The notes: generated by a model from the sequence alone, not told the origin. Counted from the first letter of the stretch, positions 1 to 9,184 are shown. The stretch: DNA of 64,000 nucleotides from Paenibacillus donghaensis (GCF_002192415.1 NZ_CP021780.1:1-64000); one strand, 5' to 3'. Numbers and translations: made by a program.

Positions 1-506
1 GCGTTTACTCCTGAAGGAAGCAGAGGACAAGGGTCTTCAGTTGTGTCAGAAATCAGAATTCCTGAAATACTGGATTCGATGATTTCGTTTGAGGGGTTAA
101 TGAATCATTTGCTCTTTTGCGGCGAGGCGATTATTGATATTCAGCTAAATGAACAAAATCAAAAGTCACGGGGAATCGTGCAGGAAATTAATCAATATAT
201 TCAGGAGCATTATCGCGAAAGCCTGACTATAAAACAGCTCTCGGAGATTTTTTTTCTGCATCCGGTGTATCTGGGACAATTATTAAGCAAAAGAACGGTC
301 TCCATTTCAATGAGTTACTGCATAATCTTCGAATTGAAGAAGCAGCACGTCTGCTTCGCGAAAATAAGTTGAGGAGCGCTCAAGTGGCAGAAAAGGTAGG
401 ATATTCTAATTATTCTCAGTTTCTAAAGCAATTCGAAAAGAAAATGTCGATGAGCCCGAATGAGTATAGCAGGCTAAGTTCTAAACTTTTTTGGGTACTC
501 CTTTAA
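1..506 (+). pseudogene. YesN-type AraC response regulator, C-terminal part, frameshifted
   Basis: The reading frame is open from the window edge, so the N-terminal receiver domain lies outside. The visible part ends in an AraC-type double helix-turn-helix. One helix region (QEINQYIQEHYRESLTIKQL) is in the first frame. The second (LRIEEAARLLRENK, then VAEKVGYSNYSQFLKQFEKK) is in another frame and ends at the TAA at 504-506. The switch is near 285-300, where one missing base would restore 'GQL..KKNGLHFNELLHNLRI'. Such regulators work with a YesM sensor kinase and activate the neighbouring sugar ABC transporter in Paenibacillus; that role is inferred from the family and from the genes downstream. 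A sequencing error is as likely as a real pseudogene, because protein similarity continues unchanged across the break. Confidence 0.75.
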
Positions 507-511
507 TTAGG

Positions 512-563
512 TTGTATTTTCAGACAAAAAACACCTCTATAATTTACTCATGTAATGCTTACA
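512..563 (+). promoter_or_regulatory. Probable promoter with cre-like palindrome of the sugar uptake operon
   Basis: A perfect -10 box TATAAT sits at 538-543. A weak TTGTAT (512-517) or TTTTCA (517-522) could be the -35, with spacing of 20 or 15. Just downstream, TGTAATGCTTACA (551-563) is a perfect inverted repeat. It resembles a catabolite-responsive element (TGTAANCGNTNNCA) with one base missing. CcpA repression at such a position would suit a xylan-sugar operon. The missing base matches the indel pattern of this stretch, so it may be an artefact. The ribosome-binding site GGAGGTG follows at 585-591. Confidence 0.4.
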
Positions 564-596
564 AAATGGATATACCAAAAACATGGAGGTGTTTTA

Positions 597-2302
597 ATGG
601 GGGCAAGTCGAAGTCGTCAATGTTCAAGCTTAGTTTGGTAACGTTGTTATCCTTAGTCTTACACTGGCAGGTTGTGGTGGAAACAATAACAACAGTGCTG
701 CCACCAAGGAGGAAGGTAACAAACCCGCAGAAACTGCAGCTGGAAATACAACAGGCTCGGAGGAGAAGATTGAACTTTCGAGATTAGTATTTTTCTCGGT
801 GAGGCGGGTCAGCAGCCTACACCGGACAATAAGATTTATAAAAAGATCAAGGAAGAAACAGGCGCATCATTCAATTTCGAATTCTTGGCTGGGGATCTTA
901 AGCAGAAGCTTGGCGTTATGATTGCTGGTCAGGATTATCCAGACTTGATGACTGCCAATACCCAACTGACGGCAGCAGGCGCATTTATTCCTCTCGAAGA
1001 TTTGAATTGAAGAACACGCTCCGAATTTGAAAGCGCATTACGCAGATTACTGGAACATGATGAAAGACCCAAATGATGGACATATCTACACGCTTCCAAA
1101 CTATGGTGCGTATAACGGTAAAATGAGTACAACCTATTATTCAGGTCCAGCTTTCTGGATTCAGAAAGCTATACTTAAAGATGCCGGTTATCCACAGGTT
1201 AAAACATTGGATGAGTATTTCGATCTCCTCGTCAAATATAAAGAGAAGAATCCAACCATTGATGGAACTCCAACGATCGGATTTGAGATTCTTAACAACG
1301 ACTGGAGAAACTGGGGGTTGTTTAACGCTCCTCAGCATCTGATTGGACATCCTAACGACGGCGGAGTAGTTGTTAAAGATAACGTTGCAGAACTCTTTGC
1401 TGATAAAGACTATGCTAAGCAGTACTATCAAAAGCTTAATGAAATGAACGGATTGGGTATTATCGACCAAGAAGCATTTGTGCAGAATTATGACCAATAT
1501 CTAGCGAAACTGTCTAGTGGAGCTGTTCTGGGAATGTTTGATCAGCACTGGAACTTCCAGAAAGCAGAAGATTCACTCTCGACACAAAACAAAATTGAGA
1601 GAACTTATGTAGGACTTCCTCTTGTATATGATACCAACACCAAAGACTACTATCTTGATCGGCCAGCTCTTAACTTGAATAATGGTTTTGGATCACTGTT
1701 AATGCTAAAATGCTGTGAAAATCATAAAGCTAATGGATAGAATGATTCAAGAAGATTGGCAAAAAGTGCTCACTTGGGGCATTGAAGGCGAAGATTATAT
1801 AGTAGAAAACGGCCGTTTTATGAGAACCGCAGAACAACGTGTGAACGCAGTTGATGCTACATGGAAGCTCAGCAACAAAGCAGACGCGTGGTGGGGTACC
1901 GCTCCGAAAATGCAAGGGTACTTTGCAGATGGGAACTCAACGGACGCCGCAGCTCAACCTGAAGAATACAAGGCAGGATTGAAGCCATATGATAAGGAAA
2001 TCCTTGACGGATACGGAATAAACAGTTATGCGGATTTCTTCAGTGAGCCTGGGCCAAACCCAGTAGCTTATCCAGCTTGGTCCATAGATCTTGTCGAAGG
2101 CTCTGATGCCAAAATTGCCGAGACGAAGATGGGTGAATTGAAAACCAAGTTCTTGCCAAAAGCAATCTTGGCTAGTTCATCAGATTTCGATAAAGTTTGG
2201 AATGACTTTGTTAAAGAAATGGGTAAAGTGAATGTCAAAGCCTACGAAGACAGAATCAATGAACAGCTTAAATGGAGATTTGATACCTGGAGTGTAAAAT
2301 AG
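597..2302 (+). pseudogene. Extracellular solute-binding lipoprotein (LipO/YtcQ type), multiply frameshifted
   Basis: Starts at ATG 597 behind GGAGGTG. Joined across frames it reads as a full-length sugar-binding lipoprotein of about 560 residues: MFKLSLVTLLSLVLTLAGCGG (lipobox LAGC), an N/S/T-rich linker, then KIYKKIKEETGASFNFEF, a long central body (frame of 1027-1740) and the C-terminal part (frame of 1715-2302) ending KWRFDTWSVK. Frame changes fall near 600-625, 660, 793, 1004 and twice near 1690-1710. Near 1691 and 1707 single A residues appear to be missing from A runs; near 1004 one A appears to be extra. Residue similarity is unbroken between shifts, so the damage is very recent or comes from sequencing. 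The intact protein would deliver oligosaccharides to the two permeases downstream. Confidence 0.8.
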
Positions 2303-2321
2303 TCCGCCCTTTGTTTCAAAA

Positions 2322-2357
2322 TCAGAAAGTGTGGCTCATGAGCCCACCACTTTCTGA
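2322..2357 (+). other. Strong hairpin between binding-protein and permease genes
   Basis: TCAGAAAGTG at 2322-2331 pairs with CACTTTCTGA at 2348-2357, and the stem continues inward through GGCTC/GAGCC. No T run follows. Such intercistronic stems in sugar ABC operons usually stabilise the binding-protein mRNA or attenuate the permease genes; that role is inference. Confidence 0.6.
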
Positions 2358-2389
2358 AATATATGGATGATGTGGGGAGAAAACTATAT

Positions 2390-3358
2390 ATGGATGAGAT
2401 TTTAACGGAAAAAAAAGTTAACCGGCATCCTAAGAGAAAAAAGAAGCAACCTATTACTTGGTCTTTGATCAAGAATCAGAGACAGCTGATTTGGATGTCG
2501 GTTCCTTTAACGATGTATATTGTACTATTTGCTTATGTTCCCGTTTGGGGATGGACTATGGCTTTTCAGAATTATAGACCAGCTAAGGCTTTTGGCGAAC
2601 AAACATGGGTTGGCTTTAAACACTTCAAGTTTCTTTTTACGGACGATAACTTTTTAAGGGTACTGCGCAATACATTGGCGATGGGAATAATTAATCTCAT
2701 TCTAGGATTTATGACTGCGATAATACTGGCCTTGCTACTTAATGAAATCAAAAATGTCCTTTGGAAAAGAACAGTTCAGACCATATCTTATTTGCCGCAC
2801 TTTCTCTCTTGGATTATTGTAACAGGGATTGTAGCTACCTCCCTCTCGGTTGGCGACGGGATCATCAACGTCGTACTCATGAAATTGCATCTTATTGATT
2901 CACCGATCCTTTGGTTGAGTGAAGGGAAGTATTTCTGGGGTATTGTGGGGGCTTCACACATCTGGAAAGAAGTGGGATGGAGCACGATTATCTATTTGGC
3001 TGCTATTGCTTCTATTGATCCAGCATTATATGAGGCTGCAGAGATTGATGGAGCTAACCGGTACAGAAGAATGTTCAATGTAACATTGCCGGGAATTAAA
3101 GCAACCATAGTAATCCTGTTGATAATGTCCGTAGGACATGTACTGGATGTCGGTTTTGAGGTACCGTACTTGTTAGGGAACGGTCTTATTATGGACTGGT
3201 CAGAAACGATTGATATATTTGTATTGAAATACGGGATTGCGCAAGGGAATTATTCCTTGGCCACTGCGGGTGGTATCTTTAAAACAGTCGTAAGTGTAAC
3301 GTTGCTGCTATTAGCTAACTGGACTTCGAAGCGGCTAGGGGAAGAGAGGCTGTTATAA
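2390..3358 (+). CDS. lplB: Sugar ABC transporter permease, LplB type
   Basis: Integral membrane half of a carbohydrate (CUT1) importer, with about six transmembrane segments. It starts with a basic lysine-rich N-terminus (KKVNRHPKRKKK). The EAA loop that docks the ATPase is visible as 'YEAAEIDGANRYRRMFNVTLPG' in the second half. An upstream in-frame ATG at 2363 exists, but GGGGAG at 2373-2378 lies about 11 bases before the ATG at 2390, so I use 2390. It lies between the broken binding protein and the second permease, which begins two bases after its stop. No ATPase gene is present; such transporters usually share an MsmX-type ATPase encoded elsewhere. Family assignment is firm; an aldouronate or xylo-oligosaccharide substrate is inferred from the GH43 and GH10 neighbours. 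Confidence 0.9.
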   Translation: MDEILTEKKVNRHPKRKKKQPITWSLIKNQRQLIWMSVPLTMYIVLFAYVPVWGWTMAFQNYRPAKAFGEQTWVGFKHFKFLFTDDNFLRVLRNTLAMGIINLILGFMTAIILALLLNEIKNVLWKRTVQTISYLPHFLSWIIVTGIVATSLSVGDGIINVVLMKLHLIDSPILWLSEGKYFWGIVGASHIWKEVGWSTIIYLAAIASIDPALYEAAEIDGANRYRRMFNVTLPGIKATIVILLIMSVGHVLDVGFEVPYLLGNGLIMDWSETIDIFVLKYGIAQGNYSLATAGGIFKTVVSVTLLLLANWTSKRLGEERLL

Positions 3359-3360
3359 TC

Positions 3361-4320
3361 ATGGAAAAAACTCAATTGATACCTCAAAAATCTCCAAAGA
3401 GCAATGTTGGAAAACGTATAAGATATATGGGCGTCGAGCCTATATTGTTTGGCACCTTCAATACTGTATTTATGATATGTCTAGTGACTGTTACCTTGTA
3501 TCCATTCCTGAATACAATAGCAATCTCCTTGAATGAGGGGAATGATACCATCCGCGGCGGCATTTATCTATGGCCAAGAGAGTGGACTATACAGAACTAC
3601 AAGGCTGTTTTTGCCTCTGGTACAATTATTCCTGCCTTTTGGGTTTCGGTAGCACGAACAGTATTATCTACGATCCTAAATCTATTCTTAACCACGATGC
3701 TTGCATATACGTTAAGCCGGAAAGAATATGTTTTCCGCAAGCAAATTACCTTTGTATTCGTCCTCACCATGTATTTTAGTGCGGGTCTGATTCCAAACTA
3801 TTTCCTTATTAAGGATCTTCATTTGCTCAATTCGTTCTGGGTATATGTAATACCTTCGATGGTAAGTGCATTTAATATGATCGTCATCCGTACTTATATT
3901 GGTTCCTTGCATGAAAGTCTTATGGAATCCGCAAGAATCGACGGTGCTGGAGAATTTACAATCTTCATGAGAGTAGTCTTTCCTTTGTGTAAACCTGTTC
4001 TTGCTACGATCGCCCTTTTTGTTGCAGTAGGTGCATGGAACTCATGGTTTGATGCTTTTATCTACACATCTTCCCGCCAGAACTTGAGTACATTGCAATA
4101 TGAATTGATGAAGTTAATATCATCTAGTATGAATGCGAATAGTGACCCTAGTGTGGTTAACGGGGCAGGGGTAACTGCGGAGTCTACGGGGTCAATGGTT
4201 ACTCCAATGTCCATTCGTGCAGCCGTTACCATCGTTGCTTCGGTTCCAATTTTGCTAGTCTATCCATTCATGCAAAAGTATTTTGTAGTTGGAATGAACG
4301 TAGGAAGCGTGAAGGAATAA
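3361..4320 (+). CDS. ytcP: Sugar ABC transporter permease, LplC/YtcP type
   Basis: Second membrane subunit of the CUT1 importer, 319 residues with six predicted transmembrane segments. The EAA motif is at 'ESARIDGAGEFTIFMRVVFP', and the protein ends in 'KYFVVGMNVGSVKE', typical of YtcP/LplC permeases. It starts immediately after lplB's stop and is co-transcribed with it. In Paenibacillus xylan loci the order regulator, binding protein, LplB, YtcP and then intracellular glycosidases is established for aldouronate utilisation. The same order here supports uptake of xylan fragments, but specificity cannot be read from the permease itself. Confidence 0.9.
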   Translation: MEKTQLIPQKSPKSNVGKRIRYMGVEPILFGTFNTVFMICLVTVTLYPFLNTIAISLNEGNDTIRGGIYLWPREWTIQNYKAVFASGTIIPAFWVSVARTVLSTILNLFLTTMLAYTLSRKEYVFRKQITFVFVLTMYFSAGLIPNYFLIKDLHLLNSFWVYVIPSMVSAFNMIVIRTYIGSLHESLMESARIDGAGEFTIFMRVVFPLCKPVLATIALFVAVGAWNSWFDAFIYTSSRQNLSTLQYELMKLISSSMNANSDPSVVNGAGVTAESTGSMVTPMSIRAAVTIVASVPILLVYPFMQKYFVVGMNVGSVKE

Positions 4321-4363
4321 CATCGGTTATCACTATTACAAGTACGGAAGGTTGTTAGTTTAC

Positions 4364-5911
4364 ATGATGATTCAATCTTCAATCTCATATTCGAATCCAA
4401 TTCTTCCGGGCTTCTATCCCGATCCAAGTATTACCCGGGCAGGGGATGACTTTTATCTGGTCTGTAGTTCCTTCGAATATTTCCCGGGCGTACCTATCTT
4501 TCACAGCAGAGACTTGATTCACTGGACACAGATAGGACATGTGCTGGATCGGATGAGCCAGCTCGATATCAGAGGCTGCAAAAGCTCAGGTGGCATCTTT
4601 GCTCCGACGATCCGGTATTATGACGGTATGTTTTATATGATAACTACAGATGTAGGGGGAAGAGGGAACTTTTACGTTACAGCTGCTGATCCTGCGGGTC
4701 CTTGGTCAGATCCGATTAGTATCCCCTATGGAGGAATTGACCCCTCTCTGATGTTTGATGACGATGGAAGGGTATATGTCACTACACAGCAGGGGGCGGA
4801 TTATGATTCCCATGCCATTCAATATGAGATTGATGTGGCCACAGGGGAAGCGTTAACTGAACCTGTTGTTATCTGGACCGGTGACGGAGGACCCTGGACG
4901 GAAGGGCCACATTTGTACAAAATAAATGGAATTTACTATATTATGACCGCTTCAGGAGGAACGGCAAAAGAACACCGTGAAATTATCGGTCGTTCTTCCT
5001 CTCCTTATGGTCCTTTTGAGCGGTTGCCGCATCCGATATTAACGCATAAAGATACGGAAAGTCCTATTCAGTATTTGGGTCATGCTGATTTGATCGAGGA
5101 TAACAATGGGGATTGGTGGGCCGTATTTCTAGGCGTGCGGCTCGTGGATTCCAAGTATACCGTGCTGGGTAGAGAGACTTTCCTTGCCCCTGTAAGCTGG
5201 AGTGAAGATGGCTGGCCAATGATTGATAATAATGAAGATACCGTCGGATTGGAAATGAAGGTTCCGCGTGTACCTGGATCGTCGCCCAAACCTGCCGATA
5301 GCGGCAGATATGAATTTGACGATGACACGCTGCCCTTTTCATTGACGTTCCTGCGTAATCCGGCTGAAGGTAGCTGGTCATTAGGCGAACGCCCGGGCTG
5401 GCTGTCTCTTCGGGGACAACCAGCCAGTCTAAATGATATTGGCCAGGTAGCGTTCATTGGCAGAAGACAGCAGCATGTTAAGGAAGAATGGAGTACGCTG
5501 CTGGAATTAACAAGCACACAGGCCAGCGAAGAGGCAGGATTATGCGTTAGATTAGATGAGAAGGCACATTATGCAATTGGACTGGGCCAACACGAGGGTC
5601 AACGGGTCATTGCAGCTTATTTGACGGTTAAAGGCAAAACCGAAATAGCTGCATCCATTCCAACTACAGCCGAGAAAGTGTACCTGAAAATCCAAGCGGA
5701 TATTGCAAAATATTCGCTGCTGTATTCTCTGGATGGTCAGGAGTGGCATGAACTGGCTGTCGGAGCGGCGTATCCCTTGTCTCCACAGGCAATGGAAGGA
5801 AACGGCTTTACCGGTGTGGTTATCGGTATGTATGCAACAGGTCATGGGGAGATCGCAAGGGAGCAAGCCTACTTCGACTGGTTTGATTACCGTATAGGAG
5901 GTTCTTCATGA
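4364..5911 (+). CDS. xynB: GH43 beta-xylosidase / alpha-L-arabinofuranosidase
   Basis: Intracellular glycoside hydrolase of 515 residues with no signal peptide. An N-terminal five-bladed propeller carries the family catalytic triad: the base in 'PGFYPDPSI' (Asp near residue 19), the pKa-modulating Asp in 'GGIDPSLMFDDDG', and the acid Glu in 'GPWTEGPHLY'. The second half is the beta-sandwich found in XynB-type GH43 xylosidases. It would release xylose from imported xylo-oligosaccharides. CGGAAGG at 4345-4351 precedes ATG 4364; the in-frame TTG at 4352 is less likely. Its stop overlaps the GH10 start by four bases (ATGA), so the two are co-translated. An aguA alpha-glucuronidase, common in the aldouronate operon, is not seen. 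Confidence 0.9.
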   Translation: MMIQSSISYSNPILPGFYPDPSITRAGDDFYLVCSSFEYFPGVPIFHSRDLIHWTQIGHVLDRMSQLDIRGCKSSGGIFAPTIRYYDGMFYMITTDVGGRGNFYVTAADPAGPWSDPISIPYGGIDPSLMFDDDGRVYVTTQQGADYDSHAIQYEIDVATGEALTEPVVIWTGDGGPWTEGPHLYKINGIYYIMTASGGTAKEHREIIGRSSSPYGPFERLPHPILTHKDTESPIQYLGHADLIEDNNGDWWAVFLGVRLVDSKYTVLGRETFLAPVSWSEDGWPMIDNNEDTVGLEMKVPRVPGSSPKPADSGRYEFDDDTLPFSLTFLRNPAEGSWSLGERPGWLSLRGQPASLNDIGQVAFIGRRQQHVKEEWSTLLELTSTQASEEAGLCVRLDEKAHYAIGLGQHEGQRVIAAYLTVKGKTEIAASIPTTAEKVYLKIQADIAKYSLLYSLDGQEWHELAVGAAYPLSPQAMEGNGFTGVVIGMYATGHGEIAREQAYFDWFDYRIGGSS

Positions 5912-6921
5912 GAGAAGCTAATCATTTTACTGAACCCTCTTTAAAATCATTATTTTCTGAAGATTTCAAAATTGGAGCGGCAGTGAATCCCTTGACGATT
6001 CAGTCCCAGGCGGCGCTGCTGGCGTATCACTTCGGCAGCATCACTGCGGAGAATGAGATGAAATTCGCCAGCCTGCAGCCGCAGGAAGGAATCTATACCT
6101 TCGAAGAAGCGGATCAGTTGGTGGCATTCGCCCGCAAGCACGGGCTGGCCATGCGCGGACATACCCTTGTCTGGCATAATCAGACGACGGATTGGCTGTT
6201 TCAGGATAAGCACGGCGGCCTTGTGGACAAGGTGACGCTGCTTGCCAGGCTGAAATCGCATATCGATACGGTTGTAGGACGCTACAAGCAGGATATTTAT
6301 GCCTGGGATGTAGTGAATGAGGTGATAGCAGATGAGGCTGACCAATATCTGCGTCCGACGAAGTGGCAGGACATTGCAGGAACCGACTATATTGCCAAAG
6401 CTTTTGAATACGCGCATGAGGCTGATCCGCAGGCCATGTTATTCTACAATGACTATAACGAGTCCCAGCCCGGCAAGCGCGACAAAATATACACCCTGCT
6501 GAAGTCGCTCGTGGAGCAGGGTGTTCCCGTGCATGGCGTCGGCCTGCAGGCCCACTGGAATCTGTACGATCCTTCGCTGGATGATATCCGGGCCGCGATC
6601 GAGAAATATGCTTTACTGGGTCTGCAGCTTCAGCTCACAGAGCTGGATCTGTCGGTCTTCCGATTCGACGACAGACGCACCGACCTGAAGGCTCCTGGCG
6701 CGGATCTGCTCGCCCTGCAGGCGGAGCGGTATGATGCGGTATTCCGGCTGCTGCGGGAATACAGCGATGTTATCAGCGCGGTCACCTTCTGGGGAGCGGC
6801 GGATGATTATACCTGGCTGGATGATTTCCCGGTCCGTGGGCGGAAGAACTGGCCGTTTCTGTTCGATGAGCGGCAGCAGCCGAAACCGGCCTTTAGCCGG
6901 ATTGCCAACGCCCTGCTGTAG
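5908..6921 (+). CDS. xynA: Intracellular GH10 endo-beta-1,4-xylanase
   Basis: A 337-residue single-domain GH10 enzyme. The acid/base Glu is in 'WDVVNEVI' (near residue 134) and the nucleophile Glu in 'QLTELDLS' (near 245); 'GHTLVWHNQ' and 'ITAENEMKFASL' are further GH10 signatures. There is no signal peptide and no carbohydrate-binding module, so it acts in the cytoplasm on short imported oligomers, like XynA2 of Paenibacillus aldouronate operons. Its ATG overlaps the GH43 stop. The codon third positions are visibly richer in G and C than in the transporter genes just upstream. A strong terminator follows. Confidence 0.93.
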   Translation: MREANHFTEPSLKSLFSEDFKIGAAVNPLTIQSQAALLAYHFGSITAENEMKFASLQPQEGIYTFEEADQLVAFARKHGLAMRGHTLVWHNQTTDWLFQDKHGGLVDKVTLLARLKSHIDTVVGRYKQDIYAWDVVNEVIADEADQYLRPTKWQDIAGTDYIAKAFEYAHEADPQAMLFYNDYNESQPGKRDKIYTLLKSLVEQGVPVHGVGLQAHWNLYDPSLDDIRAAIEKYALLGLQLQLTELDLSVFRFDDRRTDLKAPGADLLALQAERYDAVFRLLREYSDVISAVTFWGAADDYTWLDDFPVRGRKNWPFLFDERQQPKPAFSRIANALL

Positions 6922-6927
6922 AACGTG

Positions 6928-7096
6928 AACTCAAGAATGTTATATTCGTTTCATTCTTAAGTTCATCTTATATGTAAATTAATTTAATCTTCATGAGGTT
7001 TTCATCTTAAATTAAGCTGGCAGGTTTATAGTTATCCCATAACCCCCTTATCATATATATCTGGACCCCGCCGAACGATGGCGGGGTCACTTTTTT
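6928..7096 (+). terminator. Inverted repeat and rho-independent terminator after xynA
   Basis: GAACTCAAGAATG (from about 6928) is mirrored by CATTCTTAAGTTC just downstream. A second, classical terminator follows: GACCCCGCC (7064-7072), loop, GGCGGGGTC (7080-7088), then a six-T run (7091-7096). Together they close the xylan operon. Confidence 0.85.
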
Positions 7097-7169
7097 GCTC
7101 AAATGCTTCCAAATTATTGAAGAGGTTGCACATCTAAGGTATGCTGAACACACGCTCAAGAACAGGGCA

Positions 7170-7367
7170 ATGGTCAACTATGATTCCATTCCGTATATCA
7201 ATGGGACTCTGCTGCTGCATCTGGCAGCGGGCGTTTATTTCTCATTGTTTACTCTGAAGAAGGGCAGACCCAGAATCGATGTTGGGTTTCTGGCTGTCAC
7301 TTTCCTGCCGCTGCTGCGCGGATTAACGCTGGGGTACGGGCTGTTGAAGCAAAGGCCGCAGGCCTAA
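7170..7367 (+). CDS. Small hydrophobic protein of unknown function, possibly a remnant
   Basis: About 65 residues from ATG 7170, with two hydrophobic stretches ('GTLLLHLAAGVYFSLFTL' and 'VGFLAVTFLPLLRGLTLGYGLL'), so probably membrane-bound if made. The frame extends upstream to 7095, but that point lies inside the T run of a terminator. I see no ribosome-binding site before 7170. It could be the tail of a lost membrane protein gene. A terminator follows at 7393. I do not recognise the family. Confidence 0.3.
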   Translation: MVNYDSIPYINGTLLLHLAAGVYFSLFTLKKGRPRIDVGFLAVTFLPLLRGLTLGYGLLKQRPQA

Positions 7368-7392
7368 CAACGGAATAGAGGTCCACATAGGA

Positions 7393-7446
7393 AGAGGCTG
7401 CCCCTGACAGCTGCTGTTTTAGAGCGTAGGGGACAGCCTCTTTTTG
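7393..7446 (+). terminator. Rho-independent terminator
   Basis: AGAGGCTGCCCCT (7393-7405) pairs with AGGGGACAGCCTCT (ending 7441) and is followed by TTTTTG. It stands after the small hydrophobic frame, which slightly supports that frame having been transcribed. Confidence 0.75.
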
Positions 7447-7469
7447 TATAGAATAACTTGCTCCCACCA

Positions 7470-7655
7470 AACCTGCAAAAGTGCAGGTATTTCCTGCGGT
7501 TCCATCTCTCTTCAGAAAATACCTGCGAAAATACATCTTTTTAGACTAGAATCGGCCTTTACTTATTGTTTCGTCAATAAAACCTGCACATTTGCAGGCA
7601 TTTCTTCTAAAAGGTCTATTTTCGGTGAAATTCCTGTACTTTTGCAGGTATTCCC
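7470..7655. repeat. Palindromic repeat family A, three to four copies
   Basis: Short hairpins with CCTGCA/TGCAGG arms. Examples are ACCTGCAAAAGTGCAGGT (about 7471-7488), ACCTGCACATTTGCAGGCAT (about 7580) and TTCCTGTACTTTTGCAGGTA (about 7631). A half-copy, ACCTGCGAAAATACATCTTT, begins near 7520. The same units recur in larger number at 21.6-22.2 kb. No gene is seen in 7447-7776. Confidence 0.75.
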
Positions 7656-7776
7656 TGCTGTTGGACTGCTGCGCGGAGCAAGCCGCGCATGCGGGAACGC
7701 CGCTATGATGCGCGGGCCCGCTGCAGTAACCTGGTTTGTTTGGTGCTATGACTGGCCGGTTACACATTGGGTGGGA

Positions 7777-8109
7777 CTAGAATAACCTCGCCGCTGTCTC
7801 CACACCTTCAAATAATGGTTTGAAGAAATTGCGCTCATAACTGACAATAAACTGGTGTTCAACCGCGTAGTCCAGGGCAGCCTGGCATTTGGGGCTCTGC
7901 GGAATCGCATTGCGGTATTCCTCATAGGCCGCCAGACTGGGGTAAGAGAAAGAGGCGTAAGCAATATTGCTTGGCCCTTCATGCGGCAGCAGATAGCCAT
8001 GGTGAAGGCCGCCCATTTCATTAACGAGATCAATCCACAGCTTGCTGTAATGCTCGAACTGGGCTATTTTAAGCGGATCGATCACATATTTGAGAAAACA
8101 AGTTACCAT
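7777..8109 (-). CDS. NIPSNAP-family protein
   Basis: A 110-residue single-domain protein in the dimeric ferredoxin-like (ABM/NIPSNAP) fold: 'KYVIDPLKIAQFEHYSKLWIDL', then 'GGLHHGYLLPHEG' and 'ASFSYPSLAAYEEYRN', all typical of the family. Bacterial members are small cytoplasmic proteins of unknown biochemical role, some with monooxygenase-like folds. GGAGGAGG precedes the ATG. It stands alone, divergent from the ZIP gene. Family call is confident; function is unknown. Confidence 0.85.
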   Translation of the reverse strand: MVTCFLKYVIDPLKIAQFEHYSKLWIDLVNEMGGLHHGYLLPHEGPSNIAYASFSYPSLAAYEEYRNAIPQSPKCQAALDYAVEHQFIVSYERNFFKPLFEGVETAARLF

Positions 8110-8283
8110 ACATATCCTCCTCCGGCAATAAAATGTGAAAGCACAAGAACAAGTATACCTTGAATAATGAATGCTACATCTGCCAGACCTCCAAGAGCCT
8201 GCGGGTAAGCAGTGATAATACCGCTACAGCCTGCATAAGCTTGGACTAACAGTTACAGTTCTGTCTGTGAAGGAGTTGGAAGC

Positions 8284-9015
8284 TTGGAAACCGCGCTGCT
8301 AGGCAGCTTTGCCTCGGCCATGGCCACTGTGCTCGGAGCCATCCCCATTATGTTCGTGAAGCAATTGTCGGAGAAATGGAAAGATGTGTTGGTTGCTTTC
8401 ACCGCCGGAATCATGGTCTCTGCTTCGACCTTCGGCCTGATGCCGCAAGCGATCAGAGAGTCGGGGATTATCTCTTTAACCCTGGGGCTGCTCACCGGAG
8501 TGCTGCTGCTGGATCTGATCGAAAAGAGTATTCCGCATATTGATGTGGAGAATAAACCTGGCTATACCAACATGGATTCCAAAGCGCTGCTGGTCATGAT
8601 CGCTTTATTCATTCATAATATCCCCGAAGGGCTAAGTACAGGGTTCAGCTATGCCAGTGAGCAGGCCAGTCTTGGCCCGATGGTGGCGATTGCGATTGGG
8701 GCGCAGAATATGCCGGAGGGGCTGATTCTCGCCGTATTTTTGCTGAATTCCCGGACCTCTAAGCTGAAGGCGTTATCCATTGTCGCGCTTACCGGACTGA
8801 TGGAGATGGTGTCGGCGGTGATCGGTTATTTTACCGCCAGCTCGCTGCAGAATGCAGTCGGGTATGGTCTTGCATTTGCTGCCGGGGCGATGCTGTTTAT
8901 CGTCTACAAGGAGCTGATCCCGGAGAGTCACGGTCATGGCTATGAACGCCCTTCGACCTATTCGTTTATCTTCGGCTTGCTGATTATGGTCTATATTACA
9001 TATATTTTTGGATAA
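8284..9015 (+). CDS. ZIP-family divalent metal transporter
   Basis: A 243-residue membrane protein with about eight transmembrane segments. Two characteristic metal-site motifs are present: 'HNIPEG' (about residue 119, fourth helix) and the fifth-helix variant 'QNMPEG' (about 146). In ZIPs these line the zinc/iron path. Here the usual His of helix five is Gln, which may shift metal preference. The start is TTG 8284, chosen because AAGGAG lies about nine bases before it. It is a single gene with a terminator right behind it. Metal specificity cannot be told from sequence. Confidence 0.88.
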   Translation: METALLGSFASAMATVLGAIPIMFVKQLSEKWKDVLVAFTAGIMVSASTFGLMPQAIRESGIISLTLGLLTGVLLLDLIEKSIPHIDVENKPGYTNMDSKALLVMIALFIHNIPEGLSTGFSYASEQASLGPMVAIAIGAQNMPEGLILAVFLLNSRTSKLKALSIVALTGLMEMVSAVIGYFTASSLQNAVGYGLAFAAGAMLFIVYKELIPESHGHGYERPSTYSFIFGLLIMVYITYIFG

Positions 9016-9039
9016 GAACCGGCCTGCAACATACGGCAC

Positions 9040-9088
9040 AAAGGCAATGGATACAGGCAGCGTTCCCGCTGACCGTCCATTGCCTTTT
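9040..9088. terminator. Rho-independent terminator after the ZIP gene
   Basis: AAAGGCAATGGA (9040-9051) pairs with TCCATTGCCTTTT (9076-9088). The A and T flanks make it usable in both directions. Confidence 0.8.
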
Positions 9089-9128
9089 GGTTATACCGCC
9101 TACAGGTATAGGTGACTCTGTTTAGAGC

Positions 9129-9181
9129 GTGTCTTCAAACCAGAATGTCTTTGTCCTCCGAATCATCGGGTTTGAAGACAC
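9129..9181. other. Long inverted repeat at the end of the aldo/keto reductase gene
   Basis: GTGTCTTCAAACC (9129-9141) and its exact complement GGTTTGAAGACAC (9169-9181) frame a 27-base loop, directly beyond the stop of the minus-strand reductase. There is no T run, so it is an imperfect terminator or an mRNA-end stabiliser. Confidence 0.6.
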
Positions 9182-9184
9182 CTC

